Shown: positions 8,883 through 18,612 of the stretch, piece by piece | How the letters are laid out: each line of letters starts with the position of its first letter | How positions within the stretch are numbered: position 1 is the stretch's first letter | Source: Aureibacter tunicatorum | Lineage (GTDB): Bacteria > Bacteroidota > Bacteroidia > Cytophagales > Cyclobacteriaceae | Assembly (NCBI RefSeq): GCF_036492635.1 | Contig: NZ_AP025305.1 | Span: 992,001-1,056,000, forward strand | Direction: 5' to 3' | DNA length: 64,000 nucleotides | The notes under the pieces: generated by a model | Databases searched by the model: none | What the model saw: the letters and a program-made list of their open reading frames with translations, nothing else | What the model was told of the DNA's origin: nothing | Made by a program: the position numbers and the translations under genes

Positions 8883-10394
8883 CTAATGCAAAGGGAGGAA
8901 GTCTATGTCGTCGACTATTGTTGTTCCCGATAAAGGACTTAGTCCTAATCTTTTTCTCATTGGGTTTTCCCAGTTTTGGATACTGTCATGCGTTTGGGCA
9001 TACATTCTAAATCGTCTCATGAAGGCTTCTTTAGCTCCGTATAGGTAATTGCCAAGGCTGAAGTAATCAATATGAGGGGTTAGATAACCTGTTCTATTGA
9101 AAGTTTTGTAGGCGGAGTCAAGCTTTCCTTCGGCGATGGTTGGTTCGAACCGATATTTGTCTTTGATAAAATCGTCAGTTAGGTGGTAGGTCAAAGGTGT
9201 TGTCATCGACATTTGAGGACGATCTTCAAAACTTAATTCAAGAAAACTTTCTTCACCTTTTTTAACTCTTCTTTTTCGTTCTGTTATATTAAGCCCTTCC
9301 AATGCGGGAAGTGTCATTCCTTTAGGCAAAGATGTATTTCCTTTTTGTTCTCCTGAATCGCTTTTCTTTGTAGTTTTTTTGATGTGAAGAGGAGGTTGTC
9401 TTCTTTTGGCATAGCCGGTGACAGCGATTTGTTCTATAAGCTTTCTGCCTTCAGGAACCATTAAGAGTCGGGCCAATGCAATAAGTATTCTTTTTCTAAA
9501 ACCAAAGTTTTCTTTGTCGCCTTTTCTTGTTTCGTGTTTCATATATTCAGGCATAGCTGAAGCTAAGCTTTGCTGAGGGGGCAATGCCGAAGGATCAAAT
9601 AGTTTTCCTGTGTCTTTCTTCTCAAGGGTTTTCAGAGTTGATAAAAAGGCGGGAACGGATCTGGTTTCTAATTCCATGCCTTCAAACGGTGAGGCTGATG
9701 ATGATGTGGCTTGGTTGAAATCTCGGGCTGAGAATGGATGCTCATCAGAGCTGCTTGATGCTTGGCTTTTTTCGGCGGCATCTTCAAGCGCCTCGGTGAA
9801 TTCTTCATCAAATACGAGTAAGTTAGTTTCGTCGTTAAGCAAATCCCTGAGAAGTGTTTGAGTTTTTTTTAAGCCGGGATAATTTTCCATAATGTCGCGA
9901 TTAGCCCGAACGACTTTCATTTCTGGAAGCCATAAAGGAAAATTTTGGTCAAAGACCAAGCTGATTTCTTCATGTATATGTTCTTCGATTTCTTTGAGCA
10001 AGGGAAAAATGAGCTCATGAAAACTATCCAACCGAGGCACTCCTGCTTCACAGTATAGTGGATTGGCTCCAACCCACCTGTAACATGTCATTTCCAGTTG
10101 ATGAAGAATTCTTAAAGAATTCATTCTTTTATTTTCATAGGATTTTCTTCGATCATGTTCATTGACTTCATGTTCATGCAGTAGGGAAATGATCTTTCTG
10201 ATATCCCATTCCAGCAGGCTGCTGGGAAAAGTGTAGCCTCTTCTTTCAGCCAATGCTTCGAACTTTCTGGCACTGATGAGCATTTGAATAGGCGCATGGA
10301 GAAGTTCTTTCGCTTGCAAAGGAAGCTTTGCCAAGCTGTTTGCTCTTGATGGAAGAGCTTTGGCTTTAGATTTGAGTTCAGCGTATCTTAGCAT
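8883..10394 (-). CDS. Uncharacterised 503-aa protein, possible effector-like family (APIQM motif)
   Basis: I do not recognise a named domain. The N-terminal 30 residues are basic and helical, then KLPLQ...APIQM (residues 23-38) is followed by a helical segment, about 40-150, with the spacing F-E-A-L, D-I-R-K-I-I, L-H-Q-L-E-M-T-C-Y-R-W and G-V-P-R-L-D. That layout recalls a helical module I associate with DUF4157-related, injection-system-linked proteins that carry a V-I-Q-R motif; this is from memory and unproven. Residues about 210-235 are Ser-rich linker, and about 345-390 are Lys-rich. No signal peptide or membrane segment is seen. It lies downstream of the ygiQ-like gene on the same strand, and its start codon is inside an inverted repeat. 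The proteins at 39415-40833 and 58372-59637 share the N-terminal pattern. Confidence 0.7.
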   Translation of the reverse strand: MLRYAELKSKAKALPSRANSLAKLPLQAKELLHAPIQMLISARKFEALAERRGYTFPSSLLEWDIRKIISLLHEHEVNEHDRRKSYENKRMNSLRILHQLEMTCYRWVGANPLYCEAGVPRLDSFHELIFPLLKEIEEHIHEEISLVFDQNFPLWLPEMKVVRANRDIMENYPGLKKTQTLLRDLLNDETNLLVFDEEFTEALEDAAEKSQASSSSDEHPFSARDFNQATSSSASPFEGMELETRSVPAFLSTLKTLEKKDTGKLFDPSALPPQQSLASAMPEYMKHETRKGDKENFGFRKRILIALARLLMVPEGRKLIEQIAVTGYAKRRQPPLHIKKTTKKSDSGEQKGNTSLPKGMTLPALEGLNITERKRRVKKGEESFLELSFEDRPQMSMTTPLTYHLTDDFIKDKYRFEPTIAEGKLDSAYKTFNRTGYLTPHIDYFSLGNYLYGAKEAFMRRFRMYAQTHDSIQNWENPMRKRLGLSPLSGTTIVDDIDFLPLH

Positions 10395-10436
10395 TAGATA
10401 TAATGAGAATTGTTCATGCGCCCATTATATCTAATG
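10392..10436 (-). repeat. Perfect 14-bp inverted repeat covering the start codon of the 503-aa gene
   Basis: CATTAGATATAATG at 10392-10405 and CATTATATCTAATG at 10423-10436 are exact reverse complements with a 17-nt spacer. The start codon of the downstream gene is in the proximal arm (10394-10392). The RNA hairpin could hide the start codon or serve as a processing site or weak terminator after the ygiQ-like gene; there is no T run. Confidence 0.75.
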
Positions 10437-10460
10437 TTAATTTATTTAAAATGTTTATGA

Positions 10461-12536
10461 TTACCTTCTAGTCTTTTTCCCTTTGCTTCTCAATGATTTC
10501 GACTTGGGATTAATCGGTGTGTCATTGTTTTGCTTTCCTTTTCTTAGGCTTTTCGACTTGGGATTAAAAGATGTTTGTTTTTCGTTTGAAGATGATCTAT
10601 TTGGCTTTTGATTATTGTTGCTTCTCGGTTTTTCAACTGATTTGTTGAATCCTTTTTTCTTTTTGAACGAATTTCGTTCTTCTTGTTTTTTATCAAAAGT
10701 TCTAGGAGCAAGCAAAACTTCAGCCAAGTCATGTCTGCCAAGTTTTTCAAGTCGAGCTCGAATCTGTCCTCTGTTTTCTTTTTTATACCAAAAGAAGAAT
10801 TGGTGTTGCGCTAGCTTTTCAGCTTTCGTTTTAGCGGTAAATACTGGTTGCAAAGTATAAGGATGAACGCCCGCATAGTAAATAACAGTAGCCACTGTCA
10901 TTGGTGTTGGAGTGAAATCTTGTACTTGCTCAAGCTGGAAGCCCATGTCTTTCGTCTCTGCAGCTAGATTCGCCATGTCTTCTTCCTGACAGCCTGGATG
11001 ACTGGAGATAAAATAAGGAATCAATTGTTGATTCAGGTTGTGCTTTTTGTCGATTTTATCATACTTCTTTTTGAAGGTATGAAAGTGCTTGAAAGAAGGC
11101 TTTCGCATTATTTTCAGCGTATTGTCTGAAGTATGCTCTGGCGCAACTTTTAGACGTCCGCTAACATGGCGAGTCAACAATTGCTCCATATATGGATCTA
11201 TGGTGTCGTCTGCAAGCTTGTTGTAATCTTTCACCAGCATGTCATATCTTATCCCGCTTCCAACAAAAGCTTTTTTCACCTGTGGGTGAGCATCTACTTT
11301 TTTATAAATATCAATAAGCGATTGGTGCGAAGTATCAAGGTTATGGCAAATAACAGGATGTATGCAGGATGGACTTACGCATCTATCGCAAATTTCCTGA
11401 ACTTTGCCTTTCATATTATACATATTGGCGGAAGGTCCACCGATATCAGACAAATATCCCTTGAAGTCAGGCATCTTGGTAACCGCATCGACTTCTTTCA
11501 TGATCGATTTTTGAGATCTGCTGGCGATGAACTTACCTTGGTGCGCAGAAATTGTGCAGAAACTGCAACCTCCAAAGCAGCCTCGGTGCATGTTCACAGA
11601 AAACTTGATCATCTCAAAAGCTGGTATAGCCCCTCGCTTTTTATATTTAGGATGAGGAAGTCTTGTGTAAGGCAGGTCAAAAGACTGGTCAATCTCCTTT
11701 TCAGTCATTGTGAAGTAAGGAGGGTTGATAATCAAATTATTCGTTCCGATTCTTTGAACCAACCTATTGGCATATAGCTTATTGGATTCTTGCTCCAGAT
11801 GTTTGAAATTGGATGCGTAAGAAAGCTTGTCTTGCAGGCATTTTTCGTGCGAGTTCAATTCAAGCGTTTTCCATTGTTTGTTTTTAGGAATTTCTTCCGA
11901 TCTGGGGCGCAATATAGCTGTTTGGGAAATAGTATTAAGGCTTTCGAAAGGAATACCTTTATCCAAATATCTCAAAAGATCTCTTAGAGGTTGTTCGCCC
12001 ATGCCGTATACCAACATGTCGGCTCCGCTTTCTTCCAATATGCTTGGCGCAAGTTTATCCGACCAATAATCATAATGCGTAACACGTCTAAGAGAAGCTT
12101 CGATGCCTCCTAAAAGCACTGGAACATCAGGGTATAGTTCTTTTAGTATTTTAGTATAAACTATGGATGCGTAATCAGGTCTAAAGCCGCTCATGCCCCC
12201 GGGCGTGTAAGAGTCGGTGGACCTAAGTCTTTTATTCGCAGTATAATGATTAACCATTGAATCCATGCAGCCGGCAGTGACTCCGAAGAATAATCTTGGC
12301 TTGCCTAGCTTTTTGAAGTCTCTTAGGTCGTCTTTCCAATTGGGTTGGGGAATAATGGCAACTCTAAAGCCTTCACTTTCTATAATACGACCAATCACAG
12401 CTGGTCCGAATGCAGGATGATCTACGTAAGCATCGCCAGAAACGATGATAACATCAAGTTCTTCCCATCCGCGCATTTCCACCTCTTTCTTGGTGATTGG
12501 TAGCCAATCTGTCAAAGGGCGATGATCCTGTTGCAT
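10461..12536 (-). CDS. ygiQ: YgiQ family radical SAM protein
   Basis: A 691-residue protein of the YgiQ/UPF0313 family. It has the N-terminal B12-binding-like region typical of the family (DVIIVSGDAYVDHPAFGPAV near the start), the radical SAM cluster motif CFGGCSFC (C-x3-C-x2-C, about residue 320) and the conserved TPTPMTVATVIYYAGVHPY segment near residue 570. The reaction is not established for the family. The last 70 residues are a very basic, low-complexity tail with two copies of NPKSKSLR, reminiscent of RNA-binding tails and probably disordered. The start ATG gives MQQDHRPLTDWLPI, which fits homologues. It is the first gene of a possible two-gene unit with the 503-aa protein. Confidence 0.92.
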   Translation of the reverse strand: MQQDHRPLTDWLPITKKEVEMRGWEELDVIIVSGDAYVDHPAFGPAVIGRIIESEGFRVAIIPQPNWKDDLRDFKKLGKPRLFFGVTAGCMDSMVNHYTANKRLRSTDSYTPGGMSGFRPDYASIVYTKILKELYPDVPVLLGGIEASLRRVTHYDYWSDKLAPSILEESGADMLVYGMGEQPLRDLLRYLDKGIPFESLNTISQTAILRPRSEEIPKNKQWKTLELNSHEKCLQDKLSYASNFKHLEQESNKLYANRLVQRIGTNNLIINPPYFTMTEKEIDQSFDLPYTRLPHPKYKKRGAIPAFEMIKFSVNMHRGCFGGCSFCTISAHQGKFIASRSQKSIMKEVDAVTKMPDFKGYLSDIGGPSANMYNMKGKVQEICDRCVSPSCIHPVICHNLDTSHQSLIDIYKKVDAHPQVKKAFVGSGIRYDMLVKDYNKLADDTIDPYMEQLLTRHVSGRLKVAPEHTSDNTLKIMRKPSFKHFHTFKKKYDKIDKKHNLNQQLIPYFISSHPGCQEEDMANLAAETKDMGFQLEQVQDFTPTPMTVATVIYYAGVHPYTLQPVFTAKTKAEKLAQHQFFFWYKKENRGQIRARLEKLGRHDLAEVLLAPRTFDKKQEERNSFKKKKGFNKSVEKPRSNNNQKPNRSSSNEKQTSFNPKSKSLRKGKQNNDTPINPKSKSLRSKGKKTRR

Positions 12537-12875
12537 AAATTCACTGATTGTTTGTTAAAAGCAACGACAAAGTTAAGCATAAATTTGGCGAAAATCGTTC
12601 TTTGCGAATCTTTATGCATTGTCATGCGACTAATTTTTACAGCTATTAGTTAACGATACGATTGAAATAATCTTATTCAAGCCTGAAAATTACAGTGATT
12701 ATAATTAGGGTGTTTAAGGCTGTATGATTTAGTTTAATAGGGCAATGAAAATTCGATATCTATTATTTTAGTTGATTTCTTTTATACAAGAGGTGGTTTA
12801 GGGTAAAATTTGCCAAAACATTGAGTGTTTATGGATGTTGAAGGAGTGAATTAGCACTTAAAATTATCTATAAAT
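12537..12875 (+). other. Intergenic region between ygiQ-like and secreted repeat protein genes
   Basis: About 340 nt between two divergent genes, AT-rich. It must hold both promoters. I see near matches to the Bacteroidota -7 element (for example TAAAATTTG at about 12804) but none with correct spacing, and no coding frame worth calling. Confidence 0.6.
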
Positions 12876-15080
12876 ATGAAGAAAATTTACTTGATTGTTT
12901 TAGTCGTAATGCAAGCTTTTTACGCTTTCGCTCAAAGCAGACCAGATATAGGGGATGGGACGGAATCTTCTCCATATCAAATTTCGACTATAGAGCATTT
13001 GAAATGGCTTTCAGAAGGAGATGAGGATTCTGCGACAAATGTGAACAGATTGTTTGCATATTATGAATTGATGAATGACATCGATGCATCAGAGACAAGT
13101 ACTTGGAACGAAGGGAAAGGTTTTACGCCTATTGGGAATTTGTTTTTGCCATTTGGAGGTGTGTTTGAAGGGAATGGGTTTTCTATAAACGATGTTTTTA
13201 TTAATCGTCCAACTAATCCGGATTCTAGCAATGCTGAATCTGATTTAGAGCGAAATGAAGGTGTGTTGGTCGGCTTTTTCAGTTTGATCGGGGGAGGAAC
13301 AGTAACAAACTTGAATTTAGTAGATGTTGACATTCAAGGTTTTGAAAATGTAGGTGGATTAGCAGGCGGAAGCTTTAACGGTATGATTACTAATGTTAGC
13401 GTTTCGGGAATCGTTAGAGGAGAATATTTTGTAGGTGGGGCTTTAGGCGCTTCAGCAGGAGATTTGCTTGATAGTTACTCTACAGTTGATGTGACAGGGC
13501 ATGAGTATGTTGGTGGCTTGGCAGGTAGGAATGGAATGAATATTAGAAATTGTTTTGCAACAGGTAGTGTAACGGGAGAGAACTATGTAGGCGGTCTTGC
13601 TGGTGAAAACCTTTTTGAGGTGGTAGACGCTTTGATTTTAAGAGGAAATATCTCAGAATGCTATGCAACAGGGACTGTTTTGTCAGATTCTATAAATGTA
13701 GGGGGATTGCTTGGATTCAATACAGGTATGATTGAGTCTTCATATTGGGATGTTGAGACAACAGGCCAGAGAGAGTCATTTGGAAGCGGAGAAGATTTTG
13801 GTTTATTCACTTCTGAATTTGCGAATGCGGATAATTTTGAAGGATGGAATTTTCAAGAGGATTGGGTGATTGCATTAAAGTCAATCATTGACGCAAACCC
13901 AAGACCGTATTTGATTTCCCAAATTGAAACCAAGGAATTGGTGTTTTCTGTAAATGATGAGTTGGGAGGAAGTGTTGATCTTAGCAGCGGCTTGTATGTG
14001 CTTGGCGAAGTTATTGAAGTGGAAGCTGACACTGAAGAAAATTATTATTTTAAAGAATGGAGAATCAATGGAGCGTATTATAGTGCAGAGAATCCATTGG
14101 AGTACGAAGTGCTTGAAAATGCGATGATAGAAGCAGTTTTTAAATTAGATACTTTCGAGATAAGCACTGAAGCGAATATTGGTGGAAAAATTATGCCTTC
14201 AAATCCTGTGCTTGAATATGGTGATGATCAAGTATTTCAGTTTGTGCCACAAGAAGGATATTATATTGAAGATGTAGTTGTGGATGGCGAGAGTTATGGA
14301 AGCATTCAAAGGTTTACATTCGTTAATGTAGATGCGGACGGAGATATTGAAGTGACTTTTAGGCCTTTCTCTAGAGAGCTTAATACGATAGAAACTGTTG
14401 GCTCTGTTGGTGGTACGATCATGCCTTCCAACCCGACAGTGGAGTATGGAGATACACTTGAAATTAGATTTGTGCCAGAGGATGGATACATAGTTTCAAA
14501 TGTAGTTTTAGATGGAGACAGTTTAGGGGCGATTAGTTCTTATATGTTTTTAGATGTGGAGTCTTCACAGAAATTGCAAGTAGAATTCAGCAAGGTTCAA
14601 TTGACAGTTGACGTAAATCAAAATGAAGGCGGGGATGTAGAGGTTTCTGAAACTAGCTTTGAATATGGAGGAGATGTTGAATTTATATTAAAGCCAAATT
14701 CATCATATTCCATTAGAAGTGTAAGCATTAACGGGATGAGTATCGTCAATGATTTGAAAATGGAAGAAAATGGTAGTTTTTCATATGAGCTGTCCGATGT
14801 GACAGATAACCTGAGCCTTAGTGTGATTTTTGAAAAAGCATTAGGTTTGTCGGATATAAATGAAGTAAACGCTTATCCGAATCCAGTTTCTACTGTCTTG
14901 ACAATTTCAAACCTATCGCCTAATCAAAACATTGAAATTTTGAATGTTTTAGGCAAAGTCGTAATGTTTGGCGACTCAGGAAATGGCGGAGATGTGAAGG
15001 TTGATGTTAAGAATTTGAAATCAGGGACATATATTCTACGAGTTGATGGAAAAAAAGCCATCAAAGTTCTCAAGCAATAA
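12876..15080 (+). CDS. Secreted GLUG/InlB-like repeat protein with type A T9SS sorting domain
   Basis: A 734-residue exported protein. Signal peptide residues 1-20 (ends AFAQS). Residues about 150-300 hold four to five GLUG-type repeats, each built like YVGGLAG followed by a short C-Y/F-A-T-G-S/T-V segment. Residues about 350-650 hold four InlB-type B repeats (G-G-x-I-M-P-S-N-P-x-x-E-Y-G-D in two of them, then GY motifs), a fold seen in adhesins and S-layer-like proteins. The last 75 residues (NAYPNPV..., ending KAIKVLKQ) are a Por-type C-terminal sorting domain, which directs secretion and cell-surface attachment by the T9SS. Likely a surface adhesin or matrix protein. It is monocistronic; the next gene is convergent only 9 nt away. 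Confidence 0.9.
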   Translation: MKKIYLIVLVVMQAFYAFAQSRPDIGDGTESSPYQISTIEHLKWLSEGDEDSATNVNRLFAYYELMNDIDASETSTWNEGKGFTPIGNLFLPFGGVFEGNGFSINDVFINRPTNPDSSNAESDLERNEGVLVGFFSLIGGGTVTNLNLVDVDIQGFENVGGLAGGSFNGMITNVSVSGIVRGEYFVGGALGASAGDLLDSYSTVDVTGHEYVGGLAGRNGMNIRNCFATGSVTGENYVGGLAGENLFEVVDALILRGNISECYATGTVLSDSINVGGLLGFNTGMIESSYWDVETTGQRESFGSGEDFGLFTSEFANADNFEGWNFQEDWVIALKSIIDANPRPYLISQIETKELVFSVNDELGGSVDLSSGLYVLGEVIEVEADTEENYYFKEWRINGAYYSAENPLEYEVLENAMIEAVFKLDTFEISTEANIGGKIMPSNPVLEYGDDQVFQFVPQEGYYIEDVVVDGESYGSIQRFTFVNVDADGDIEVTFRPFSRELNTIETVGSVGGTIMPSNPTVEYGDTLEIRFVPEDGYIVSNVVLDGDSLGAISSYMFLDVESSQKLQVEFSKVQLTVDVNQNEGGDVEVSETSFEYGGDVEFILKPNSSYSIRSVSINGMSIVNDLKMEENGSFSYELSDVTDNLSLSVIFEKALGLSDINEVNAYPNPVSTVLTISNLSPNQNIEILNVLGKVVMFGDSGNGGDVKVDVKNLKSGTYILRVDGKKAIKVLKQ

Positions 15081-15089
15081 TATTAATCA

Positions 15090-15704
15090 CTAAGGATTGT
15101 CTTTTGTGTTTTCAGAATCTATGCGCTGTTGGTTTTTAGCCAACAGCCATTTTATTAAAAGGCCAATTCCTACGCTGAAGAGTGTAATGAAATACAAACT
15201 TGTCATTGCGCTTTTTGCAATAGTGGTAAGATTGGTGAGTATGATAGATGTATTGCTTACTTCAGGATATGATCTTAATAGGTGTACGACTCCAAAGTTT
15301 TCAATGTAATCTAAAATACCAGCAAACACAGGAAACCAGCAGAATAAGTATAGTTTGCTTTGAGGGTGCGTAAGATATTTTAATAGAAAAGCTAATAGCA
15401 GGCTGTAAGATATTGCAAACAAAATAGGGTAGATAAAATCTAGGGGAATCTGTTCGTATAAGTACATTGATCTTCCTGTTTCGCCCAAAGCTGATAATAA
15501 ATCTTTGGCGTATTGGACCGTATATCCAGCAGGCCTCATGTCGAAAATTTCCATCCCGCTAAGTTTGGTTAGTTTTGGGATCGTGATGTTCAGCATGATT
15601 GCGTAAACGAATTGCGTAAGAATGAAAGTGACTAATACCTTCTTTTTTGTAGCATTCTTGATGAAGATCTGGTTCATGGTTCTATGTTTGCCTCTTGCCA
15701 ACAA
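15090..15704 (-). CDS. Uncharacterised four-helix inner-membrane protein
   Basis: A 204-residue protein of no family I recognise. Four hydrophobic segments are clear: VLVTFILTQFVYAIMLNITI, FIYPILFAISYSLLLAFLL, LYLFCWFPVFAGILDYI and a last one around SLYFITLFSVGIGLLIKWLL. The DYIEN sequence at the end of the third helix is the only polar cluster within the membrane. The tail is hydrophilic and basic/acidic mixed. The start may be the second ATG (MNQIFIK, nine codons in). The stop lies 9 nt from the stop of the secreted repeat protein on the other strand. A transport or enzyme role is not suggested by the sequence. Confidence 0.65.
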   Translation of the reverse strand: MLARGKHRTMNQIFIKNATKKKVLVTFILTQFVYAIMLNITIPKLTKLSGMEIFDMRPAGYTVQYAKDLLSALGETGRSMYLYEQIPLDFIYPILFAISYSLLLAFLLKYLTHPQSKLYLFCWFPVFAGILDYIENFGVVHLLRSYPEVSNTSIILTNLTTIAKSAMTSLYFITLFSVGIGLLIKWLLAKNQQRIDSENTKDNP

Positions 15705-15765
15705 ATATATATAAATTATATAGATATCGTAAAGATCTGTTTATATAGGAACTTTAAATAGCTGA

Positions 15766-15794
15766 ATAAAAAAGCCGCTTCTTAGAGCGGCTTT
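15766..15794 (-). terminator. Terminator of the lptD gene
   Basis: AAAGCCGCT (15771-15779) pairs with AGCGGCTTT (15786-15794) around a 6-nt loop, and on the minus strand it enters a T run. It starts only a few nucleotides past the lptD stop codon. Confidence 0.88.
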
Positions 15795-15800
15795 CTTTTG

Positions 15801-18542
15801 TTAATATTGATCTCTCCAAGAGTTCTGTCTGTTCAGTTTCAGATCTCTTAAAAGTGATGATTTCGCTTGAATTGTTAGACTGTAAGAGGTATATCGACCA
15901 AACGGAGTCCAATCGACTCTCATTTCCCAACAGTGAAGGTCTCTTAAGATACCTAAATTGGTTTGTGTAAATTCTCTTTGAACAAAGTCGTAACCAGAAT
16001 TATATGTTATTTTCCATTTTTCAGTTAAACTTACGTCTCCATTGAAACGCATGGATGCTGTGATTTTAGAATCTTGAAAACCAGTTTTGTTATAGTTCAT
16101 GTTCAGGTTTAAGCTCAAGTTCCAGGGGACATTCCAATCCACATATGTGTCCGGATGATTTATGAGGTAATCCAGTTCTGCTTGGTTGTCACCATACCTC
16201 AGCTCATTTTCATATCTTTTTGCTCGGTCGTCGGCTGACATTCCTTTTGGACTTAGTCGGGTGCTCAAGGCTAAGTTCCAAGATGATAACTGGCCAATAC
16301 CTTGCCCTGCGTTCCACGCATATTGGCTTGTTCTTCTTTGCCTTACAGATACCTCGCCATTTGTACCTTCCGAAACATTTTCCAGCACATATACATATGG
16401 GTCAATCGTACCACTCCAGTTGATACTCAGCTTTTTATTAAATAAGCTAGTTCTGGCAACCAAACTAAAAGGCGAGAGGTTGAATGAATCCGCTGCGAAG
16501 TTGTAGTTTGTTGATATTGAAAAGTTCTCCAGTATAGGGACGATTTTAGCTTTGCCTGTGGTGTCGTTTTTGGAAAGCACTTTCATTTCCAATGTATTAC
16601 TTATGCTGAAGGACATATTGGCTTGTTTTCCACTTGTAGGAGTTCCGTAAAGGAAGCCTTCGTATCTAGAGAGCCTCCTAGTATCCCCATTATTATTGAC
16701 CTGAACATCTTGATAATAACCGTATCTATCAGCTCCGAAGTCAGGACTGAAACTCATACTGACAGTAGGCGCCATTACGTGTCTGATTGCCTGAATCTTT
16801 TCGCTTTTGAAATATGCGGTACCGTATAGTCTAGTATTTAGGTTGGCACCTCCATTGAATGAGTATACTCTTTGAAGACCGCCTAATGTGTCAATTCTAA
16901 CAGCTCCGCTACCATCAGCCCCACCATTTTCTATCCAAGTGTAATCCAATTTCTTGAAGTAATGAATTTCATTCCAATTGAAGTTAGGACTTAATGTAAA
17001 GTACTTTAATATTTTGAAAGACGTTGAAACAGGTATTCTGTGTTGAAAACCATTTTGAGATCTTTTCCAAATTTCATCAAAATTTTCTGGAGTGAAATCA
17101 ATTATCACTGAATCCATAGGATTTGGATTGTCTACAGGAAAGCTAGGACTGTTTACTCTATTGTTTGTCAATCTATTGCTCGCATTCATACTGTAGGTGA
17201 AGTTGATTTTTTCGTACCAAGTTTGTGCTGACTTTCCTTTCTTTTGAAATGGGTTGACCCTGTTCATGTTAAAACTTACTTGAGGAAAGGTAAGATCGAT
17301 TACTCCTGTTGATACATTTTGGTTCAAGTTCGCGTTAGCTGAAAAGTTGAATAGCTTGCCTAAAGTTTTTGAGTATGATACCGCAGAACTAAAGTTTTGC
17401 GATAAGTTATTGTCAATGTCACTAGGGTTTTCTTGGTTGTATCTTGATGAACCAAAGTTCACACTCGCTGAAAATCTACCAGCTCCTGGCCTTGATTGCG
17501 GCGAATGCGTCCAACGAATCCAGTAGGAGTCCACCGTTGATTCTTGAGCTTCAGTGCCTTCGTCGTTATGATTGTATTGAAAGCTCCAGTTACCGCTGAA
17601 AGCATACCTTTTTCGATAGTTGGATCTCAAAGCCACACCCCAGCTACCTTTAGAGTATATCTCACCAGTAGCTGTCAGATCTATATAATCGTTGAAATGG
17701 AAGTAATAACCACCTTCTCTTAAGAAAAAACCTCTTCTGATTTCCTCTCCGAATGTCGGTATGATAATACCTGAAGATTTGTTATTGGGCATAGGGAAAA
17801 AACCAAAAGGAAGCCATAATGGCGTCGGAATATTCGCGATTTTCATATTGAATGGTCCCGAAATAAATTTCTTGCCCGGAATCATTTTGATCTTATTGGC
17901 GTCAATATGAAAGTGCGGTTCAGGAAGGTTGCAAGTAGTGTATTTGGCATGATCAACGAATGCTTCTCCGCTTTCTACTCTTTTAATCTTATCTCCATGT
18001 ATATAACCTTCCCCTTCTTGAGTGACTACTCCTCGGATTATCGATTTTTGCGATTTGAAATTGTATTTGATCGTGTCCGTCTCATACAGGTGGCCGTCAT
18101 CGGTGAACAGAGGCGTTCCGTATACTGTTCCCGTGGAATCTGTTGTTCCTGTAGCATCCACAACATTAGTGGAATAGTTTAATTTGATTCGATCAGCTTC
18201 GAGTTTGAATTTTCCGTAATTCACTTCTCCCTCTCCGTACATTGTTACAAATTGCGTCTTAAGATCTATTTTCAAAGAATCTGTAGACTTGTAGTCTATT
18301 TCAGTCTCAATATCACCAACGGGTTGCTGCACATTAATTAAGCTGTCATTTTCAGCGATAGCTGTAGTGTCGCCGGAAATTGCTAGACTTGCGCTGTCTT
18401 GAGTCGCAAGCTTAACAGCTGTAGTGTCAGTTGGGCTGATCAAAAGAGAATCCTTTTCAGATATATCATTATTTTGAGCATAATTCGGAAAAACTGTAAC
18501 AAAATAAATGCAAAAGGTGCATATCAACTTTAAATAGCTCAC
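15801..18542 (-). CDS. lptD: LPS-assembly protein LptD (OstA-like outer-membrane protein)
   Basis: A protein of about 913 residues. After a signal peptide (SYLKLICTFCIYFVTVFPNYAQ region) and an acidic, Ser/Thr-rich stretch comes an OstA-like beta-jellyroll (FVTMYGEGEVNYGKFKLEAD..., then repeats such as GVVTQEGEGYIHGDKIK). It is followed by the conserved LWLPFGFFPMPNNKSSGIIIP loop region and a long beta-barrel. LptD inserts lipopolysaccharide in the outer leaflet of the outer membrane. The frame is open to an ATG at 18635, but that would overlap the divergent amidase gene and precede the signal peptide by 30 unlikely residues; I prefer the GTG at 18542, which gives a clean signal peptide. It has its own terminator. 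Confidence 0.87.
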   Translation of the reverse strand: MSYLKLICTFCIYFVTVFPNYAQNNDISEKDSLLISPTDTTAVKLATQDSASLAISGDTTAIAENDSLINVQQPVGDIETEIDYKSTDSLKIDLKTQFVTMYGEGEVNYGKFKLEADRIKLNYSTNVVDATGTTDSTGTVYGTPLFTDDGHLYETDTIKYNFKSQKSIIRGVVTQEGEGYIHGDKIKRVESGEAFVDHAKYTTCNLPEPHFHIDANKIKMIPGKKFISGPFNMKIANIPTPLWLPFGFFPMPNNKSSGIIIPTFGEEIRRGFFLREGGYYFHFNDYIDLTATGEIYSKGSWGVALRSNYRKRYAFSGNWSFQYNHNDEGTEAQESTVDSYWIRWTHSPQSRPGAGRFSASVNFGSSRYNQENPSDIDNNLSQNFSSAVSYSKTLGKLFNFSANANLNQNVSTGVIDLTFPQVSFNMNRVNPFQKKGKSAQTWYEKINFTYSMNASNRLTNNRVNSPSFPVDNPNPMDSVIIDFTPENFDEIWKRSQNGFQHRIPVSTSFKILKYFTLSPNFNWNEIHYFKKLDYTWIENGGADGSGAVRIDTLGGLQRVYSFNGGANLNTRLYGTAYFKSEKIQAIRHVMAPTVSMSFSPDFGADRYGYYQDVQVNNNGDTRRLSRYEGFLYGTPTSGKQANMSFSISNTLEMKVLSKNDTTGKAKIVPILENFSISTNYNFAADSFNLSPFSLVARTSLFNKKLSINWSGTIDPYVYVLENVSEGTNGEVSVRQRRTSQYAWNAGQGIGQLSSWNLALSTRLSPKGMSADDRAKRYENELRYGDNQAELDYLINHPDTYVDWNVPWNLSLNLNMNYNKTGFQDSKITASMRFNGDVSLTEKWKITYNSGYDFVQREFTQTNLGILRDLHCWEMRVDWTPFGRYTSYSLTIQAKSSLLRDLKLNRQNSWRDQY

Positions 18543-18612
18543 TCTCAATTTTCGATTTTCAGAAAAATTCACAACTTTGCGTAAAGTTATGTCAATAACT
18601 TGTAACATACGA

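Noticed and set aside
11166-11777. A 203-aa plus-strand reading frame inside the ygiQ-like gene
   Set aside because: It is antisense to the radical SAM core, with residues forced by that gene's codons.
12796-12812. Promoter of the secreted repeat protein at TAAAATTTG
   Set aside because: The element has one base too many for the TAnnTTTG pattern and there is no well-placed TTG.
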